Assembly (NCBI RefSeq): GCF_902506145.1
Contig: NZ_LR733519.1
Coordinates: forward strand, 840,582 to 904,581
Length of the DNA: 64,000 nt
Direction: 5' to 3'
Source: Burkholderia sp. 8Y
GTDB lineage: Bacteria > Pseudomonadota > Gammaproteobacteria > Burkholderiales > Burkholderiaceae
Both the position numbers and the translations under genes were made by a program. The notes below the pieces were generated by a model. That model searched no databases and was not told the DNA's origin. It was given only the letters and a program-made list of their open reading frames with translations. Shown here one piece after another: positions 25,501 to 34,374 of this stretch (the stretch's first letter is position 1; every line of letters starts with the position of its first letter).

Positions 25501-28354
25501 CGCGGCGGAAGTGGCGAGCGCGCGGCGCGCATTGCAGGGCGAGGATGTGGTGCGTATCGTCAATGCGCGCGAGCACAACCTGAAGTCGCTCGATGTCGAT
25601 ATCCCGCACAACAAGTTCAACGTGGTGACGGGCGTATCCGGCTCGGGCAAGTCGACGCTCGCGTTCGATATCCTGTTCCACGAAGGCCAGCGGCGTTACC
25701 TTGAATCGCTGAACGCGTACGCGCGCTCCATCGTGCAGCCGGCGGGCCGTCCAGAAGTCGATGCGGTTTATGGCATTCCGCCGACGGTTGCCATCGAGCA
25801 GCGGCTGTCGCGCGGCGGGCGCAAGAGCACGGTCGCGACGACCTCCGAAGTCTGGCACTTCCTGCGCCTGCTGTATGTGAAGCTCGGCATTCAGCACTGC
25901 ATCCACGACGGCACGCCGGTTCAGGCGCAAAGCTCCGAGCAGATCGCTGCGCAGATTCTGCGCGACTTCAAGGGGCAGCACGTGGGCCTGCTGGCGCCGC
26001 TCGTCGTGAACCGCAAGGGCGTGTACACCGATCTCGCGAAGTGGGCGAAAGCGCGCGGCAACACGCATCTGCGCGTCGACGGCGAGTTCCTGCCAGTCGA
26101 TCCGTGGCCGAAGCTCGACCGCTTCCGCGAACACACGATCGAACTGCCCGTCGCGGATCTCGTCGTGTCGGCGGAGAAGGAAGCGGACCTGCGGCGTCTG
26201 CTCGATGAAACCCTTGAAATCGGCAAGGGCGTGATGCATCTCTGCGCGCCGCTCGACGGACTGCACGGCGCGCTGTCGAGCGGCAAGCGGCGCGGCGCGG
26301 AAGAAAGCATCGTGTTCTCGACCAAGCGCGCGTGTCCGGTCTGCGGCACGAGTTATCCGGAACTCGACCCGCGCATGTTCTCCTACAACAGCAAGCATGG
26401 CTGGTGCAATACGTGCGTCGGCACGGGCGTCAAGCTGACGCGCGAGCAGCGTGCCGCCTTCGACGACACAGTTTTCGCGCAGGATGATCGCGGCCGCGAG
26501 CAGAGCATCGGCTCGGTGGATCAGGAACCGGACGATATCGTCGATCAGCCGTGCCCGGACTGCGAAGGCACGCGCCTGAACGACGTCGCGCGTGCCGCGA
26601 CATTCGGCAATTATCCGATCACCGAAGTCGGGCGCTGGACGGTGACGGACACGCGCGAGTGGGTCTCGTCGCTCAAGCTCACGGGCCGCGACGCGGACAT
26701 CGCCCGCGACGTGGTCAGCGAGATCGAAGGGCGCCTTCAGTTTCTGGAGGAAGTCGGGCTCGGTTATCTGAGCCTCGACCGCGCCGCGCCGACGCTTTCC
26801 GGCGGCGAAGCGCAGCGCATCCGTCTCGCCGCGCAGCTCGGCAGCAATCTGCAAGGCGTCTGCTACGTGCTCGACGAACCGACCATCGGCCTGCATCCGC
26901 GCGACAACCTGATTCTCTTGAGCGCGCTCAAGAAGCTGAACGACAAGGGCAACACGCTCGTCGTCGTGGAGCATGACGAAGACACCATCCGGCGCGCGGA
27001 TCACATCATCGATATCGGGCCGGGCGCGGGCAAGCGCGGCGGCACGGTGGTCGCGCAGGGCAGCGTGACGGACCTCGCGGCGCACAAGGCGTCGCTGACC
27101 GGCCAGATGTTGGCGAACCCGATCGTGCATCCGTTGCAGCCGCGCCGCGAAGTGCGCGCGCCCGCCGGCAAGCGCCCGGCCGTGCCGGAGCAATGGCTCA
27201 CGGTGGAAAACGCGACGCTGCACAACCTGCGCAACGTCACGGCGAGCGTGCCGCTGAACCGGCTCGTCGCGATCACGGGCGTTTCGGGCTCGGGCAAATC
27301 GACGCTCGCCCGCGACGTGCTGATGACGAACCTGCTCGACGCCGTTGGCCGCTCGGTGCTGTCGTCGCCTGCGGTGCGGCGGGCGCGCAAGGCGGCGCAG
27401 GCCGACGCTCCGGCGGCGAAATCGCGCGCCAGCGTGCTCGCCCGCGAAGCGCCGCGCCCGAAGTTCGATGTCGTCCACGCATGGCAGGGCTGCTCGGGCG
27501 TCACGGGCTTCGAGGCGATCGACCGCGTGCTCGAAGTCGATCAGACGCCTATCGGCAAGACGCCGCGCTCGTGTCCGGCCACCTACATCGGCATGTGGGA
27601 CACCATCCGCAAGCTCTTTGCCGACACGCTGGAAGCGCGGGCGCGCGGTTATACGCCGTCGCGCTTCTCGTTCAACACCGGCAACGGGCGCTGCCCCGCG
27701 TGCGAAGGGCAAGGCGTGCGCACCATCGCGATGAACTTCCTGCCGGACGTCAAGGTGCCGTGCGACGTGTGCCACGGCCAGCGGTTCAATCCCGAAACGC
27801 TGGCGGTGACGTGGCGCGGCAAGAACATCGGCGAAGTGCTGACCATGGAGATCGACGAAGCCGTGGAGTTCTTCGCGTCGATGCCGAGCATCGGGCATCC
27901 GCTGCAACTCATGAAGGACGTGGGCCTCGGCTATCTGACGCTCGGCCAGCCGTCGCCGACGCTCTCGGGCGGCGAAGCGCAGCGCATCAAGCTCGTGACC
28001 GAGCTGTCGAAGGTGCGCGACGACATCACGCGGCGCGGCCAGAAGCCGCCGCATACGCTCTACGTGCTGGACGAGCCGACGGTCGGCCTTCATATGGCGG
28101 ACGTGGCGAAGCTGATTCGCGTGCTGCATCGGCTGGTGGACGGCGGGCATAGCGTGATCGTGATCGAGCACGATCTCGACGTGATCGCGGAAGCCGACTG
28201 GGTGCTCGATCTCGGGCCGGAAGGCGGCGTGAACGGCGGGACCATCGTCGCGGCGGCGGACCCGGACACGCTCGCGAGCCATCCGCGCAGCCACACGGGC
28301 ACGGCGCTGCGGCCGGTGCTCGGCAGAACGCGGCCCGCCGAGGATGCGGCCTGA
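22535..28354 (+). CDS. uvrA: Double-length UvrA (tandem UvrA fusion, four ABC modules)
   Basis: A protein of about 1939 residues, twice the length of ordinary UvrA (about 950), built as two UvrA units head to tail. Four Walker A motifs of the form G.SGSGKS are present, four LSGGE.QR signatures, four D-E-P Walker B segments (VLDEPSIGLHPRD, MFDEPTTGLHFDD, VLDEPTIGLHPRD, VLDEPTVGLHMAD) and CxxC pairs for the UvrA zinc modules in each half (for example CETC/CPAC, CPTC/CPDC, CNTC/CPDC, CPAC/CDVC). UvrA dimers find bulky DNA lesions; a covalent dimer could do this alone or act in export/resistance-like roles of UvrA2 proteins. The start is uncertain: TTG at 22535 or 22544 both give the family N-terminus NNAIRIRGARQHNLKN. 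SOS control is indicated by the LexA box. Confidence 0.88.
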   Translation: MEKLASNNAIRIRGARQHNLKNLDLDLHTGQMTVVTGPSGSGKSSLVFDTLYAEGQRRYVETFSAYARQFLDRMDRPQVDRVDGVPPAIAIDQTNPVRSSRSTVGTMTELNDHLKLFYARAAELFDRKTAHRVRHDTPETIYAELLERTRDGDPRLAVTFPVELPDTTSDDEVAQWLSASGYTRVQAKRHMQTEAGARQVLDVVADRFRLHNTERSRALEAIEGALLRGSGRVNVYVLKDEGEPDIWRFSTGLHSPESDLRYADPQPALFSFNSAYGACETCRGFGRVIGVDYGLVIPDEKKTLREGAVKTLQTPAWKENQDDLVRYGAKAGIRLGVPWSELTQKERDWVIHGSPDWTGKWGSQWYGVQRFFDYLESKAYKMHIRVLLSKYRSYTTCPACAGARLKTESLLWRLGTKEQADAVLAPADRFMPNGVDWTRDQLETPAGLTVHDLMLMPIERIRRFFDSLTLPSTLLDEALKLLHAEVRTRLKYLCDVGLGYLTLDRQSRTLSGGEVQRINLTTALGTSLVNTLFVLDEPSIGLHPRDLNRIVEAMHRLRDAGNTLVVVEHDPSVMLAADRLIDMGPGPGERGGQIVYDGRPDDIQSGDTLTGAYLGGRKHVAHASNWTRRAVDANSPRLVLEGASDHNLQDVTVEIPLERLVCVTGVSGSGKSTLIQDVLAPALMRHFGKATEAPGAFRALKGADQLSDVVFVDQSPIGRTARSNPASYVGAFDEIRKLFAKAPLAAQRGYGASMFSFNSGDGRCPTCGGSGFEHVEMQFLSDVYLRCPDCDGRRYRAEILDVKIERGGRELSVADVLDLTVSEAVECFAKDADVLRVLQPIVDVGLEYVKLGQPVPTLSGGEAQRLKLAGFLAETASPNQKARLFMFDEPTTGLHFDDIAKLMQALRRLLERGHSLIVIEHNLDVIRAADWIIDLGPEGGDGGGQVVCVGTPDDVAACEQSHTGRALLDYEEAMAPGAAEKRAGVPLQLAAEVASARRALQGEDVVRIVNAREHNLKSLDVDIPHNKFNVVTGVSGSGKSTLAFDILFHEGQRRYLESLNAYARSIVQPAGRPEVDAVYGIPPTVAIEQRLSRGGRKSTVATTSEVWHFLRLLYVKLGIQHCIHDGTPVQAQSSEQIAAQILRDFKGQHVGLLAPLVVNRKGVYTDLAKWAKARGNTHLRVDGEFLPVDPWPKLDRFREHTIELPVADLVVSAEKEADLRRLLDETLEIGKGVMHLCAPLDGLHGALSSGKRRGAEESIVFSTKRACPVCGTSYPELDPRMFSYNSKHGWCNTCVGTGVKLTREQRAAFDDTVFAQDDRGREQSIGSVDQEPDDIVDQPCPDCEGTRLNDVARAATFGNYPITEVGRWTVTDTREWVSSLKLTGRDADIARDVVSEIEGRLQFLEEVGLGYLSLDRAAPTLSGGEAQRIRLAAQLGSNLQGVCYVLDEPTIGLHPRDNLILLSALKKLNDKGNTLVVVEHDEDTIRRADHIIDIGPGAGKRGGTVVAQGSVTDLAAHKASLTGQMLANPIVHPLQPRREVRAPAGKRPAVPEQWLTVENATLHNLRNVTASVPLNRLVAITGVSGSGKSTLARDVLMTNLLDAVGRSVLSSPAVRRARKAAQADAPAAKSRASVLAREAPRPKFDVVHAWQGCSGVTGFEAIDRVLEVDQTPIGKTPRSCPATYIGMWDTIRKLFADTLEARARGYTPSRFSFNTGNGRCPACEGQGVRTIAMNFLPDVKVPCDVCHGQRFNPETLAVTWRGKNIGEVLTMEIDEAVEFFASMPSIGHPLQLMKDVGLGYLTLGQPSPTLSGGEAQRIKLVTELSKVRDDITRRGQKPPHTLYVLDEPTVGLHMADVAKLIRVLHRLVDGGHSVIVIEHDLDVIAEADWVLDLGPEGGVNGGTIVAAADPDTLASHPRSHTGTALRPVLGRTRPAEDAA

Positions 28355-28758
28355 TGACGCCGGCTGCCGTCTCGGATCTCCGCACGCTGCTCGCGTCGAT
28401 GCAGCCGGAGCTTCAGCCCGGCGTCTACGTGTTCGCGTCGCTGCCGGGCGATGCCGCGCCGGGCGGCGCGGGCATCGTCGCGACGTTTCGCGAACGCGAA
28501 GGCTGGACCGTCGTCATGGAAGAGGGCGCGGCGCAAGCCGCTGGCGTCACGCCGCTCTTTCGGGCGGCATGGATCACGCTGACCGTGCACTCCGACCTGA
28601 ACGCCGTCGGGCTGACCGCCGCATTCGCTCGCGCGCTCGGTGAGGCGGGCATCAGTTGCAATGTGATCGCGGCGGCGTACCACGATCACATCTTCGTGCC
28701 GGTTCAGGCCGCCGGCCCCGCGATGGACGCGCTCTTGAAGTTGCAGCAAGGGCGTTGA
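28354..28758 (+). CDS. ACT domain-containing protein
   Basis: A 134-residue cytoplasmic protein whose sequence divides into two small alpha/beta units: an N-terminal part (LQPGVYVFASLP through WTVVMEE) and a C-terminal ACT-like part (ITLTVHSDLNAVGLTAAFARALGEAGISCNVIAAAYHDHIFVP). Such stand-alone ACT proteins are thought to bind amino acids, but the partner is unknown. Its ATG overlaps the uvrA stop (TGATG), so it is probably made from the same SOS-controlled transcript, whether or not it has a repair role. Confidence 0.8.
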   Translation: MTPAAVSDLRTLLASMQPELQPGVYVFASLPGDAAPGGAGIVATFREREGWTVVMEEGAAQAAGVTPLFRAAWITLTVHSDLNAVGLTAAFARALGEAGISCNVIAAAYHDHIFVPVQAAGPAMDALLKLQQGR

Positions 28759-28798
28759 TATGCTTGCGCGCTTCGATCACCTCTATACCGACAAGTAG

Positions 28799-30079
28799 AT
28801 GGAAACGCAGGATAAAGCCGTAGCCCTGAAAAGGATGAAGTGGTTCGCCGCCGCCTTGCTCGTCGGCGCGGGCGTGTTGTTCGCCATCGCGAAGAGCCAG
28901 CACGACGCAGGCGCGTGGGCGTGGGTGTCCGCTTTCGCGGAAGCCGCGATGGTCGGCGCGCTCGCGGACTGGTTCGCGGTCGTGGCGCTCTTTCGCCATC
29001 CGCTCGGGGTGCCGGTGCCGCACACGGCCATCTTGCCCGCGAACAAGGCGCGCGTCGCCGACAATCTCGCCGTGTTCGTGCGCGACCGCTTTCTCGGCAC
29101 GGATGCGCTCGTCGCCCGCGTGAATGCGTTCGATCCGGCGAGCCGCCTGTCGATCTGGCTCGCGGAGCCGAAGAACGCGGAGCTGCTCGGCAATCGCGCG
29201 GTCGGGGCGGTCGGGCAGTTGCTTTCCTTCATCGACGATACGCGCATCAAGTCCATGCTCTACGATGCCGTTCGCCGCCGCGCCGATGCCTTCGATCTCT
29301 CCGCCGCCGCGGGCAGCCTGCTTTCGACGCTCACCGCCGACCGGCGCCATCAACTGCTGCTCGACGAGGGGCTCAAGCACATGGCGGCGTGGCTCGACAA
29401 GCCCGACGTGCAGGAGATGCTCGCGGCGCGCATCATCGCGGTGGCGGGCGAGGAATATCCGAAGCTCATCGGCATGCTCGGCTTCGTCGGGCTGGACGCG
29501 GGCGATCTCGGCAACAAGTTCGCGGCGGGCCTCGTGCGCGGCGCGAACCAGTGGCTGCACGACGTGACGAGCGACCCGGAGCACGAACGCCGCAAAGCCT
29601 TCGACGCAACTGTGGAACGCTTCGTCGAGCGTTTGAAGTCCGATCCCGCGTTCAAGGCGCGCATCGACGAGCACAAGCGCGAATGGCTGGATCGGCCCGA
29701 GTTGCGCGGCTACGTGGACGGCCTGTGGGACGAGTTCACCGCGTGGCTCGGCGCGGACCTGAAGCGCCCCGATTCCGCGCTGCACGCCAAAGTGGTGGAG
29801 GTCGCGGCGGGTTTCGCGCAGGCGCTCGGCGGCGATCCGCTTCTGCGCGACTCGATCAACGAGCACATGCGCGACGCGCTGAAGGCGCTCGCGCCCGAAC
29901 TGCGCGAAGGCATTGCGAAGCACATTGCCGCGACCGTCAAGCAATGGGACGACGCCACGCTCGTGCGCGACGTCGAGCTGAACATCGGGCGCGACCTCCA
30001 GTTCATTCGCGTGAACGGCACGCTCGTGGGCGGCGCGGTCGGCCTGCTGATTCACGCGGTCACGGTGTTCGCCGTCTGA
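28799..30079 (+). CDS. DUF445 membrane-anchored protein
   Basis: A 426-residue protein with two hydrophobic helices near the N-terminus (about residues 13-55, including VSAFAEAAMVGALADWFAVVALFRHPLG, the DUF445 signature) and one at the very C-terminus (GGAVGLLIHAVTVF). The long middle part is helical and charged, probably coiled-coil-like. DUF445 proteins are widespread inner-membrane proteins of unknown role. It follows the ACT gene by 40 bases on the same strand and converges on the five-repeat gene. Confidence 0.85.
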   Translation: METQDKAVALKRMKWFAAALLVGAGVLFAIAKSQHDAGAWAWVSAFAEAAMVGALADWFAVVALFRHPLGVPVPHTAILPANKARVADNLAVFVRDRFLGTDALVARVNAFDPASRLSIWLAEPKNAELLGNRAVGAVGQLLSFIDDTRIKSMLYDAVRRRADAFDLSAAAGSLLSTLTADRRHQLLLDEGLKHMAAWLDKPDVQEMLAARIIAVAGEEYPKLIGMLGFVGLDAGDLGNKFAAGLVRGANQWLHDVTSDPEHERRKAFDATVERFVERLKSDPAFKARIDEHKREWLDRPELRGYVDGLWDEFTAWLGADLKRPDSALHAKVVEVAAGFAQALGGDPLLRDSINEHMRDALKALAPELREGIAKHIAATVKQWDDATLVRDVELNIGRDLQFIRVNGTLVGGAVGLLIHAVTVFAV

Positions 30080-30081
30080 CG

Positions 30082-31470
30082 CTATCTGCGCGCGACGGTC
30101 AGGCTTCCCGCATCGAGCGGCGTGTCGCTGCCCACGATGCCGTTGACGGTCACGGCCAGCCCGCCCGTCAGCGCGAGCGCGAGCAGCGGGCCGCGTCCCG
30201 GCTGGCCCCGCGCGAAGGCGGGCACGGCCCATTCGTCGCCGTCGGGCGTCGCGAGCACGTAACGGGTGTCGGGGCCGAGCGCATCGGAATCGATCATGCG
30301 GACGATGCTTCCGGTCTCCGTCTTTGGAAAGCGCGTCGCCTGGCAGTGAAACGTCGGGCTGCCCCGGTGCGGCAGACCGACCGACACGCCGGTGATGACC
30401 GAGTTCGCGTCGGCGGTGATGCTGACCGGCAGGTGCAGGGCGAGCGCCGTCATCAACATCTGATGCCGGCTCGCGTGTTTCGTGGTGTTCATCCGCGCGC
30501 AATAGTGCGCGCCGTCCGGTGCGCGCAGCACGTAGCGGATCTCGTCGAGCGCGTCGGCGTCGATGATGCGCAGGACCGACCCCGTCTGCATGCCCGTCAG
30601 TTTCTGCCCGAACAGGATCATGGAAGGCGCAGCGTCCGCGGACAGCGCGCCGACAGCGATGCCGGTCACGTAGTGCTCCTCGTTGGCGCTCACCGTGACC
30701 GGCAGGCCGGAGCGCAACGCGAGCATCGCCAGATGGTGGCGGTTCGCGTGCTCCTGACGGTCCATTCGCACGTGGTAGCGCGTGGCCTCCGGCGTCTTGA
30801 CGACGACGCTTAATGCGTCGGCCGCCTCGGTGTCGATGATTTCGTCGATGAGCCCCGAACGCGGCGTCGTCGAAATGAAACCCGGCGCGCAGTTGATATT
30901 CGGACCGAACGCTCTCGAGCCGACCGAGAGCGCGGTTAGGAAGTAATCGGGATCGCCCGCGACGGTCACGGGCAGCTTGGCACGGAACGCGGCCATCAGC
31001 AGCGCCGTCCGGTAGCCGCGCTCGTTCGGGCACACCTGGACGCAATGATGCGAACCGTCCGGGCTGCGGATGATGTACGCCAGGCTGCCGAGCATATTGG
31101 CGTCTTCCGCTTGCACGACCGCGCCCGTGCGCACGTCCTCCAGCAGACGCCAGGTATGCCCGAGCGCCGGAAGCGGGACGACATTCGGCAGAGTCGCGGC
31201 GACGTCGGTGATATGGTGCGTGGCGTCCGCGCGAAGCGTGACCGTCAAACCCAATTCGAGCGCCGCCATGAGAATGGCATTGCGCGCCGGATGCTCCCGA
31301 TAATCCAGTTGGGCGCAATACTGCAATCCGTCTTCGGTTCTAAGGACATAGATAATCATATCCGGCGATTGAGGGTGAATCGCGCGGGTGATTATGCCGG
31401 TGCGTAAGTCCGTCAAGAAATAATCGGCAGACGCCAGAGAAAGGGTACTGATTCGAGGCCTGATTCTCAT
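30082..31470 (-). CDS. Unrecognised protein of five tandem ~90-residue repeats
   Basis: A 462-residue protein with no signal peptide and no membrane helix that I do not recognise. A TG (or SG) pair begins each of five units at residues 24, 115, 205, 296 and 386, a period of 90-91. Each unit follows the plan: TG.I.R.ID..AL, a strand YVLR.PDG.HYC, a polar EHA.RH turn, a helix LLM.AL, a strand LPVTV.AD and a closing TGV.VG. Unit 5 is the most diverged, having lost the YC and HA.RH positions. The strand-helix-strand plan resembles small OB-fold or beta-barrel modules such as toxin B subunits; that is speculation. It stands alone, with an AT-richer upstream region. Confidence 0.8.
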   Translation of the reverse strand: MRIRPRISTLSLASADYFLTDLRTGIITRAIHPQSPDMIIYVLRTEDGLQYCAQLDYREHPARNAILMAALELGLTVTLRADATHHITDVAATLPNVVPLPALGHTWRLLEDVRTGAVVQAEDANMLGSLAYIIRSPDGSHHCVQVCPNERGYRTALLMAAFRAKLPVTVAGDPDYFLTALSVGSRAFGPNINCAPGFISTTPRSGLIDEIIDTEAADALSVVVKTPEATRYHVRMDRQEHANRHHLAMLALRSGLPVTVSANEEHYVTGIAVGALSADAAPSMILFGQKLTGMQTGSVLRIIDADALDEIRYVLRAPDGAHYCARMNTTKHASRHQMLMTALALHLPVSITADANSVITGVSVGLPHRGSPTFHCQATRFPKTETGSIVRMIDSDALGPDTRYVLATPDGDEWAVPAFARGQPGRGPLLALALTGGLAVTVNGIVGSDTPLDAGSLTVARR

Positions 31471-31896
31471 GTTGCTTTATGCGGCCTTTAGCGGGCGCTG
31501 ACTGTTCAAGGTTATGGCGATGGCGGCGCGCGCGCGTGCAACGCCGCGCCGCCTCGATACGCGCCGGTCAATTAATGAATCGAACGAGCGTGCGCTAAAT
31601 CTAGGTTAAGAATTAACCGGCGTCAATTTATATCCGCGAAATGCAAACCGGCGATTAAGAAACGTCCTAAACCGAATAAGACTGTCTTAAACCGTTGCGC
31701 TGAAACTCTTATCATTCAGATGCGCAGCGTCGTCTGTTTAATAAACCCGTGCAATTCGCCGTGAGATTGTCTAAACAAGGAGCGCGGCATTCGAAATCGA
31801 CCGCTATGAAGCAAACACGCGCGACACGCTGCAAACCGGCCGCAGTCGCGCGAAAATGCCAACTTCCGCGCGGCGCGATTCCCCTTGCAAACACCC
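31471..31896. other. AT-richer intergenic region with a palindrome
   Basis: No supported gene is seen in these 426 bases. The middle is visibly less GC-rich than the flanks. A palindrome GGTTAA-GAA-TTAACC at 31604-31618 lies about 135 bases upstream of the five-repeat gene and may be an operator or part of its promoter region. An ATG at 31806 opens a short frame that has no ribosome site and no recognisable product. Confidence 0.45.
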
Positions 31897-32373
31897 ATGC
31901 CAAACTCGAACGCCGAACTGATCGAACGCTTCTACCTTGCCTTCCAGCGTGCCGACGCCGATGCCATGGCCGCGTGCTATGCGCCCGACATCCGCTTCGA
32001 AGACCCTGCGTTCGGTCTGCTGCACGGTCGCGAAGTCGGCGACATGTGGCGCATGCTGCTGGGTCGCGCGACCGACTTCACGCTGACGTTCGACGCCATC
32101 GCCACGCTCGGGCAGACCGCGAGCGCACACGCCGTCGCGCGCTATACGTACTCGGCGACCGGGCGCGCGGTCGTCAACGAGATCGCCACGCGCTTCGCCA
32201 TCCGCGACGGACTGATCGCCGAACAAACCGATACCTTCGACCTCTGGCGCTGGAGCCGGCAGGCGCTGGGCGTCTCCGGCTGGCTGTTCGGCTGGACGCC
32301 GCAGATGCAGAGCGCCATCCGCACGAAGGCGCGGCACGCGCTCAGCGATTACCGCAAACGGGCGGCAACATGA
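31897..32373 (+). CDS. NTF2/SnoaL-like protein
   Basis: A 158-residue soluble protein of the nuclear transport factor 2 fold. The N-terminal AELIERFYLAFQRADADAMAACYAPDIRFEDPAFG motif, with the conserved DP and following HGREVGDMWRML, is the standard SnoaL-like pattern. Members are small-molecule isomerases, hydrolases or binding proteins; the substrate cannot be named. The ATG at 31897 is preferred to a TTG 12 bases earlier. Its stop overlaps the start of the debranching-enzyme gene (ACATGA), suggesting co-expression. Confidence 0.82.
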   Translation: MPNSNAELIERFYLAFQRADADAMAACYAPDIRFEDPAFGLLHGREVGDMWRMLLGRATDFTLTFDAIATLGQTASAHAVARYTYSATGRAVVNEIATRFAIRDGLIAEQTDTFDLWRWSRQALGVSGWLFGWTPQMQSAIRTKARHALSDYRKRAAT

Positions 32374-34286
32374 CGGCGATCGACGTGGCGCGGATCGAGG
32401 ACGAATGGCTGGAAGCGGACGCGCACGGCGGCTTCGCGTCCGGCACGGTCGGAACCATGCGTACGCGCCGTTATCAGGCGCTTTTGCTTGCCGCGACGCA
32501 GCCGCCTGCGGGTCGCGTGGTGCTCGTGAACGGCATCGAGGCGTGGGTCGAGATCGGCGGCGACCGCTTTGCGCTGACGATGCAGCACTACGCGCCCGAC
32601 GTGCTGTATCCGGACGCTCGCGCGAGCCTCGTTTCCTTCGATACCGCGCCGTGGCCGACGTGGCGCCATCGCGTCGGCGACGCAGAGACGGTCGTGGCCG
32701 AAGTGTTCGTCGCGAAGGAGAGCGGCGAGACCGTGCTGCGCTGGCGTCTCGACGCTGCACAGCGCCCCGAATCGGCGACGCTGCATGTGCGCCCGCTGCT
32801 GTCAGGGCGCGACTATCACGCGCTGCATCGCGAGAATCCGGCGTTTTGCTTCGACGCCACGACGGACGGCGAGCGCGTCCATTGGCGGCCGTACGCGGAC
32901 TTGCCGGCCATCGGCGCGACGGCGAACGGCGCGTATCGGCACGCGCCCGACTGGTATCGCAATTTCGCCTATGCGCGCGAGCGCGAGCGCGGGCTCGATT
33001 TTATCGAAGACCTCGCGACGCCCGGCGTGTTCACCTTCGATCTGACCGCCCGCGAAGCCGTGATGGTGCTGCATGCCGATATCGCCGCCGACGCCGTGCC
33101 CCACGAAGCCGACGCGCTCACGTATGCATCGCGGCTCGCGGCCCGCGAGTCGGAGCGCCGCACGGCGTTCGCATCGCGCCTCGCGCGTTCCGCCGATGCG
33201 TATGTCGTCAATCGGAAGCAGGGACGCACGATCATCGCGGGCTTTCCGTGGTTTACCGACTGGGGCCGCGATACGTTCATCTCCATGCGCGGCCTGCTGA
33301 TCGCGAGCGGGCGTCATCAGGATGCCGCATCGATTCTGCTCGAATGGACCGACGCGCTCTCCCAAGGCATGCTGCCCAACCGCTTTCCCGACAGCGGCGG
33401 CCAGCCCGAGTACAACTCGGTCGATGCGTCGTTGTGGTTCGTGATCGCCGTCCACGACTATCTGGCGACCGGCCACGCGTTGGCGGCGACGGCGAGCCGC
33501 CTGCAACGCGCGGTCGATACGATTCTCGAAGGCTACGCGGGCGGCACGCGCTTCCACATTGCCGCCGATGACGACGGCCTGTTGCGCGCGGGCGTTCCGG
33601 GCGTGCAACTCACGTGGATGGACGCCAAAGCCGGCGATTGGGTGGTGACGCCGCGCATCGGCAAGCCGGTGGAAGTGCAGGCGCTCTGGATCAATGCGCT
33701 CGCGATCGCCTCCGCGTGGAACCCGCGCTGGCAAACGCTGTGCGCCCGGGCGCGGCAGAGCTTCGCGGCGCGCTTCGTCGATTCCGAGACGCACGCGCTC
33801 TACGATGTCGTCGACGCCGATCACGAAGCGGGCAAGCTCGACCGCTCGATCCGGCCGAATCAGATTTTCGCGGTCGGCGGGCTGCCGTTTGCGCTCGTCG
33901 AAGGCGATATCGCGCGCGCGGTGCTCGATGAGGTCGAGGCGCATCTGCTGACGCCGCTCGGCCTGCGCACGCTCGCGCCGTCGGACCCGGCGTATCGGCC
34001 GCGTTATGCAGGCGGCGTGCTGGAGCGCGACGGCGCCTATCATCAGGGCACGGTCTGGCCGTGGCTCATGGGACCGTTCGTCGAGGCGTGGCTGCGCGTG
34101 CACGGCGCGGCGGGCGTGCGCGAGCGGTTTCTCGCGCCGCTCGAAGCGCATCTGGACCACGACGGGCTCGATCATCTCAGCGAAGTCGCGGACGGCGACG
34201 CGCCGCACACGCCCGGCGGCGCGCCGTTTCAGGCGTGGTCCCTCGCGGAACTGCTGCGCATCGAGATGCTGCTCGGCGCGGCCTGA
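32370..34286 (+). CDS. Amylo-alpha-1,6-glucosidase (GH133 glycogen-debranching-type enzyme)
   Basis: A 638-residue cytoplasmic enzyme. The N-terminal beta-sandwich (about 1-270) contains GFASGTVGTMRTRRYQALLL, typical of the debranching-enzyme N domain; the C-terminal (alpha/alpha)6 barrel has the signature AGFPWFTDWGRDTFISMRGL with the catalytic Asp, PEYNSVDASLWFV and GAYHQGTVWPWLMGPF. It should cleave alpha-1,6 branches of glycogen-like glucans. The frame is open far upstream, but the ATG at 32370, overlapping the previous stop, starts the domain correctly. It is followed after 88 bases by a second glycoside hydrolase. Confidence 0.88.
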   Translation: MTAIDVARIEDEWLEADAHGGFASGTVGTMRTRRYQALLLAATQPPAGRVVLVNGIEAWVEIGGDRFALTMQHYAPDVLYPDARASLVSFDTAPWPTWRHRVGDAETVVAEVFVAKESGETVLRWRLDAAQRPESATLHVRPLLSGRDYHALHRENPAFCFDATTDGERVHWRPYADLPAIGATANGAYRHAPDWYRNFAYARERERGLDFIEDLATPGVFTFDLTAREAVMVLHADIAADAVPHEADALTYASRLAARESERRTAFASRLARSADAYVVNRKQGRTIIAGFPWFTDWGRDTFISMRGLLIASGRHQDAASILLEWTDALSQGMLPNRFPDSGGQPEYNSVDASLWFVIAVHDYLATGHALAATASRLQRAVDTILEGYAGGTRFHIAADDDGLLRAGVPGVQLTWMDAKAGDWVVTPRIGKPVEVQALWINALAIASAWNPRWQTLCARARQSFAARFVDSETHALYDVVDADHEAGKLDRSIRPNQIFAVGGLPFALVEGDIARAVLDEVEAHLLTPLGLRTLAPSDPAYRPRYAGGVLERDGAYHQGTVWPWLMGPFVEAWLRVHGAAGVRERFLAPLEAHLDHDGLDHLSEVADGDAPHTPGGAPFQAWSLAELLRIEMLLGAA

Positions 34287-34374
34287 GGGCGTCGATCGTG
34301 CGTCCTGTCTCAAAAACGCGCTAAATTAGCCGTTTCCCGCAAGACGCACCGAAGGCCGCATCCAGGAGACGCCC

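Noticed and set aside
22523..28294. A very long antisense open frame (more than 1900 codons) opposite the double UvrA
   Set aside because: It is the usual antisense shadow of a GC-rich gene: no ribosome site, Arg/His/Ala-rich product and no family resemblance, while the plus strand shows all UvrA motifs.
31806..31890. Short open frame before the NTF2-like gene
   Set aside because: No ribosome site, basic low-information product, and it runs into another gene in a different frame.
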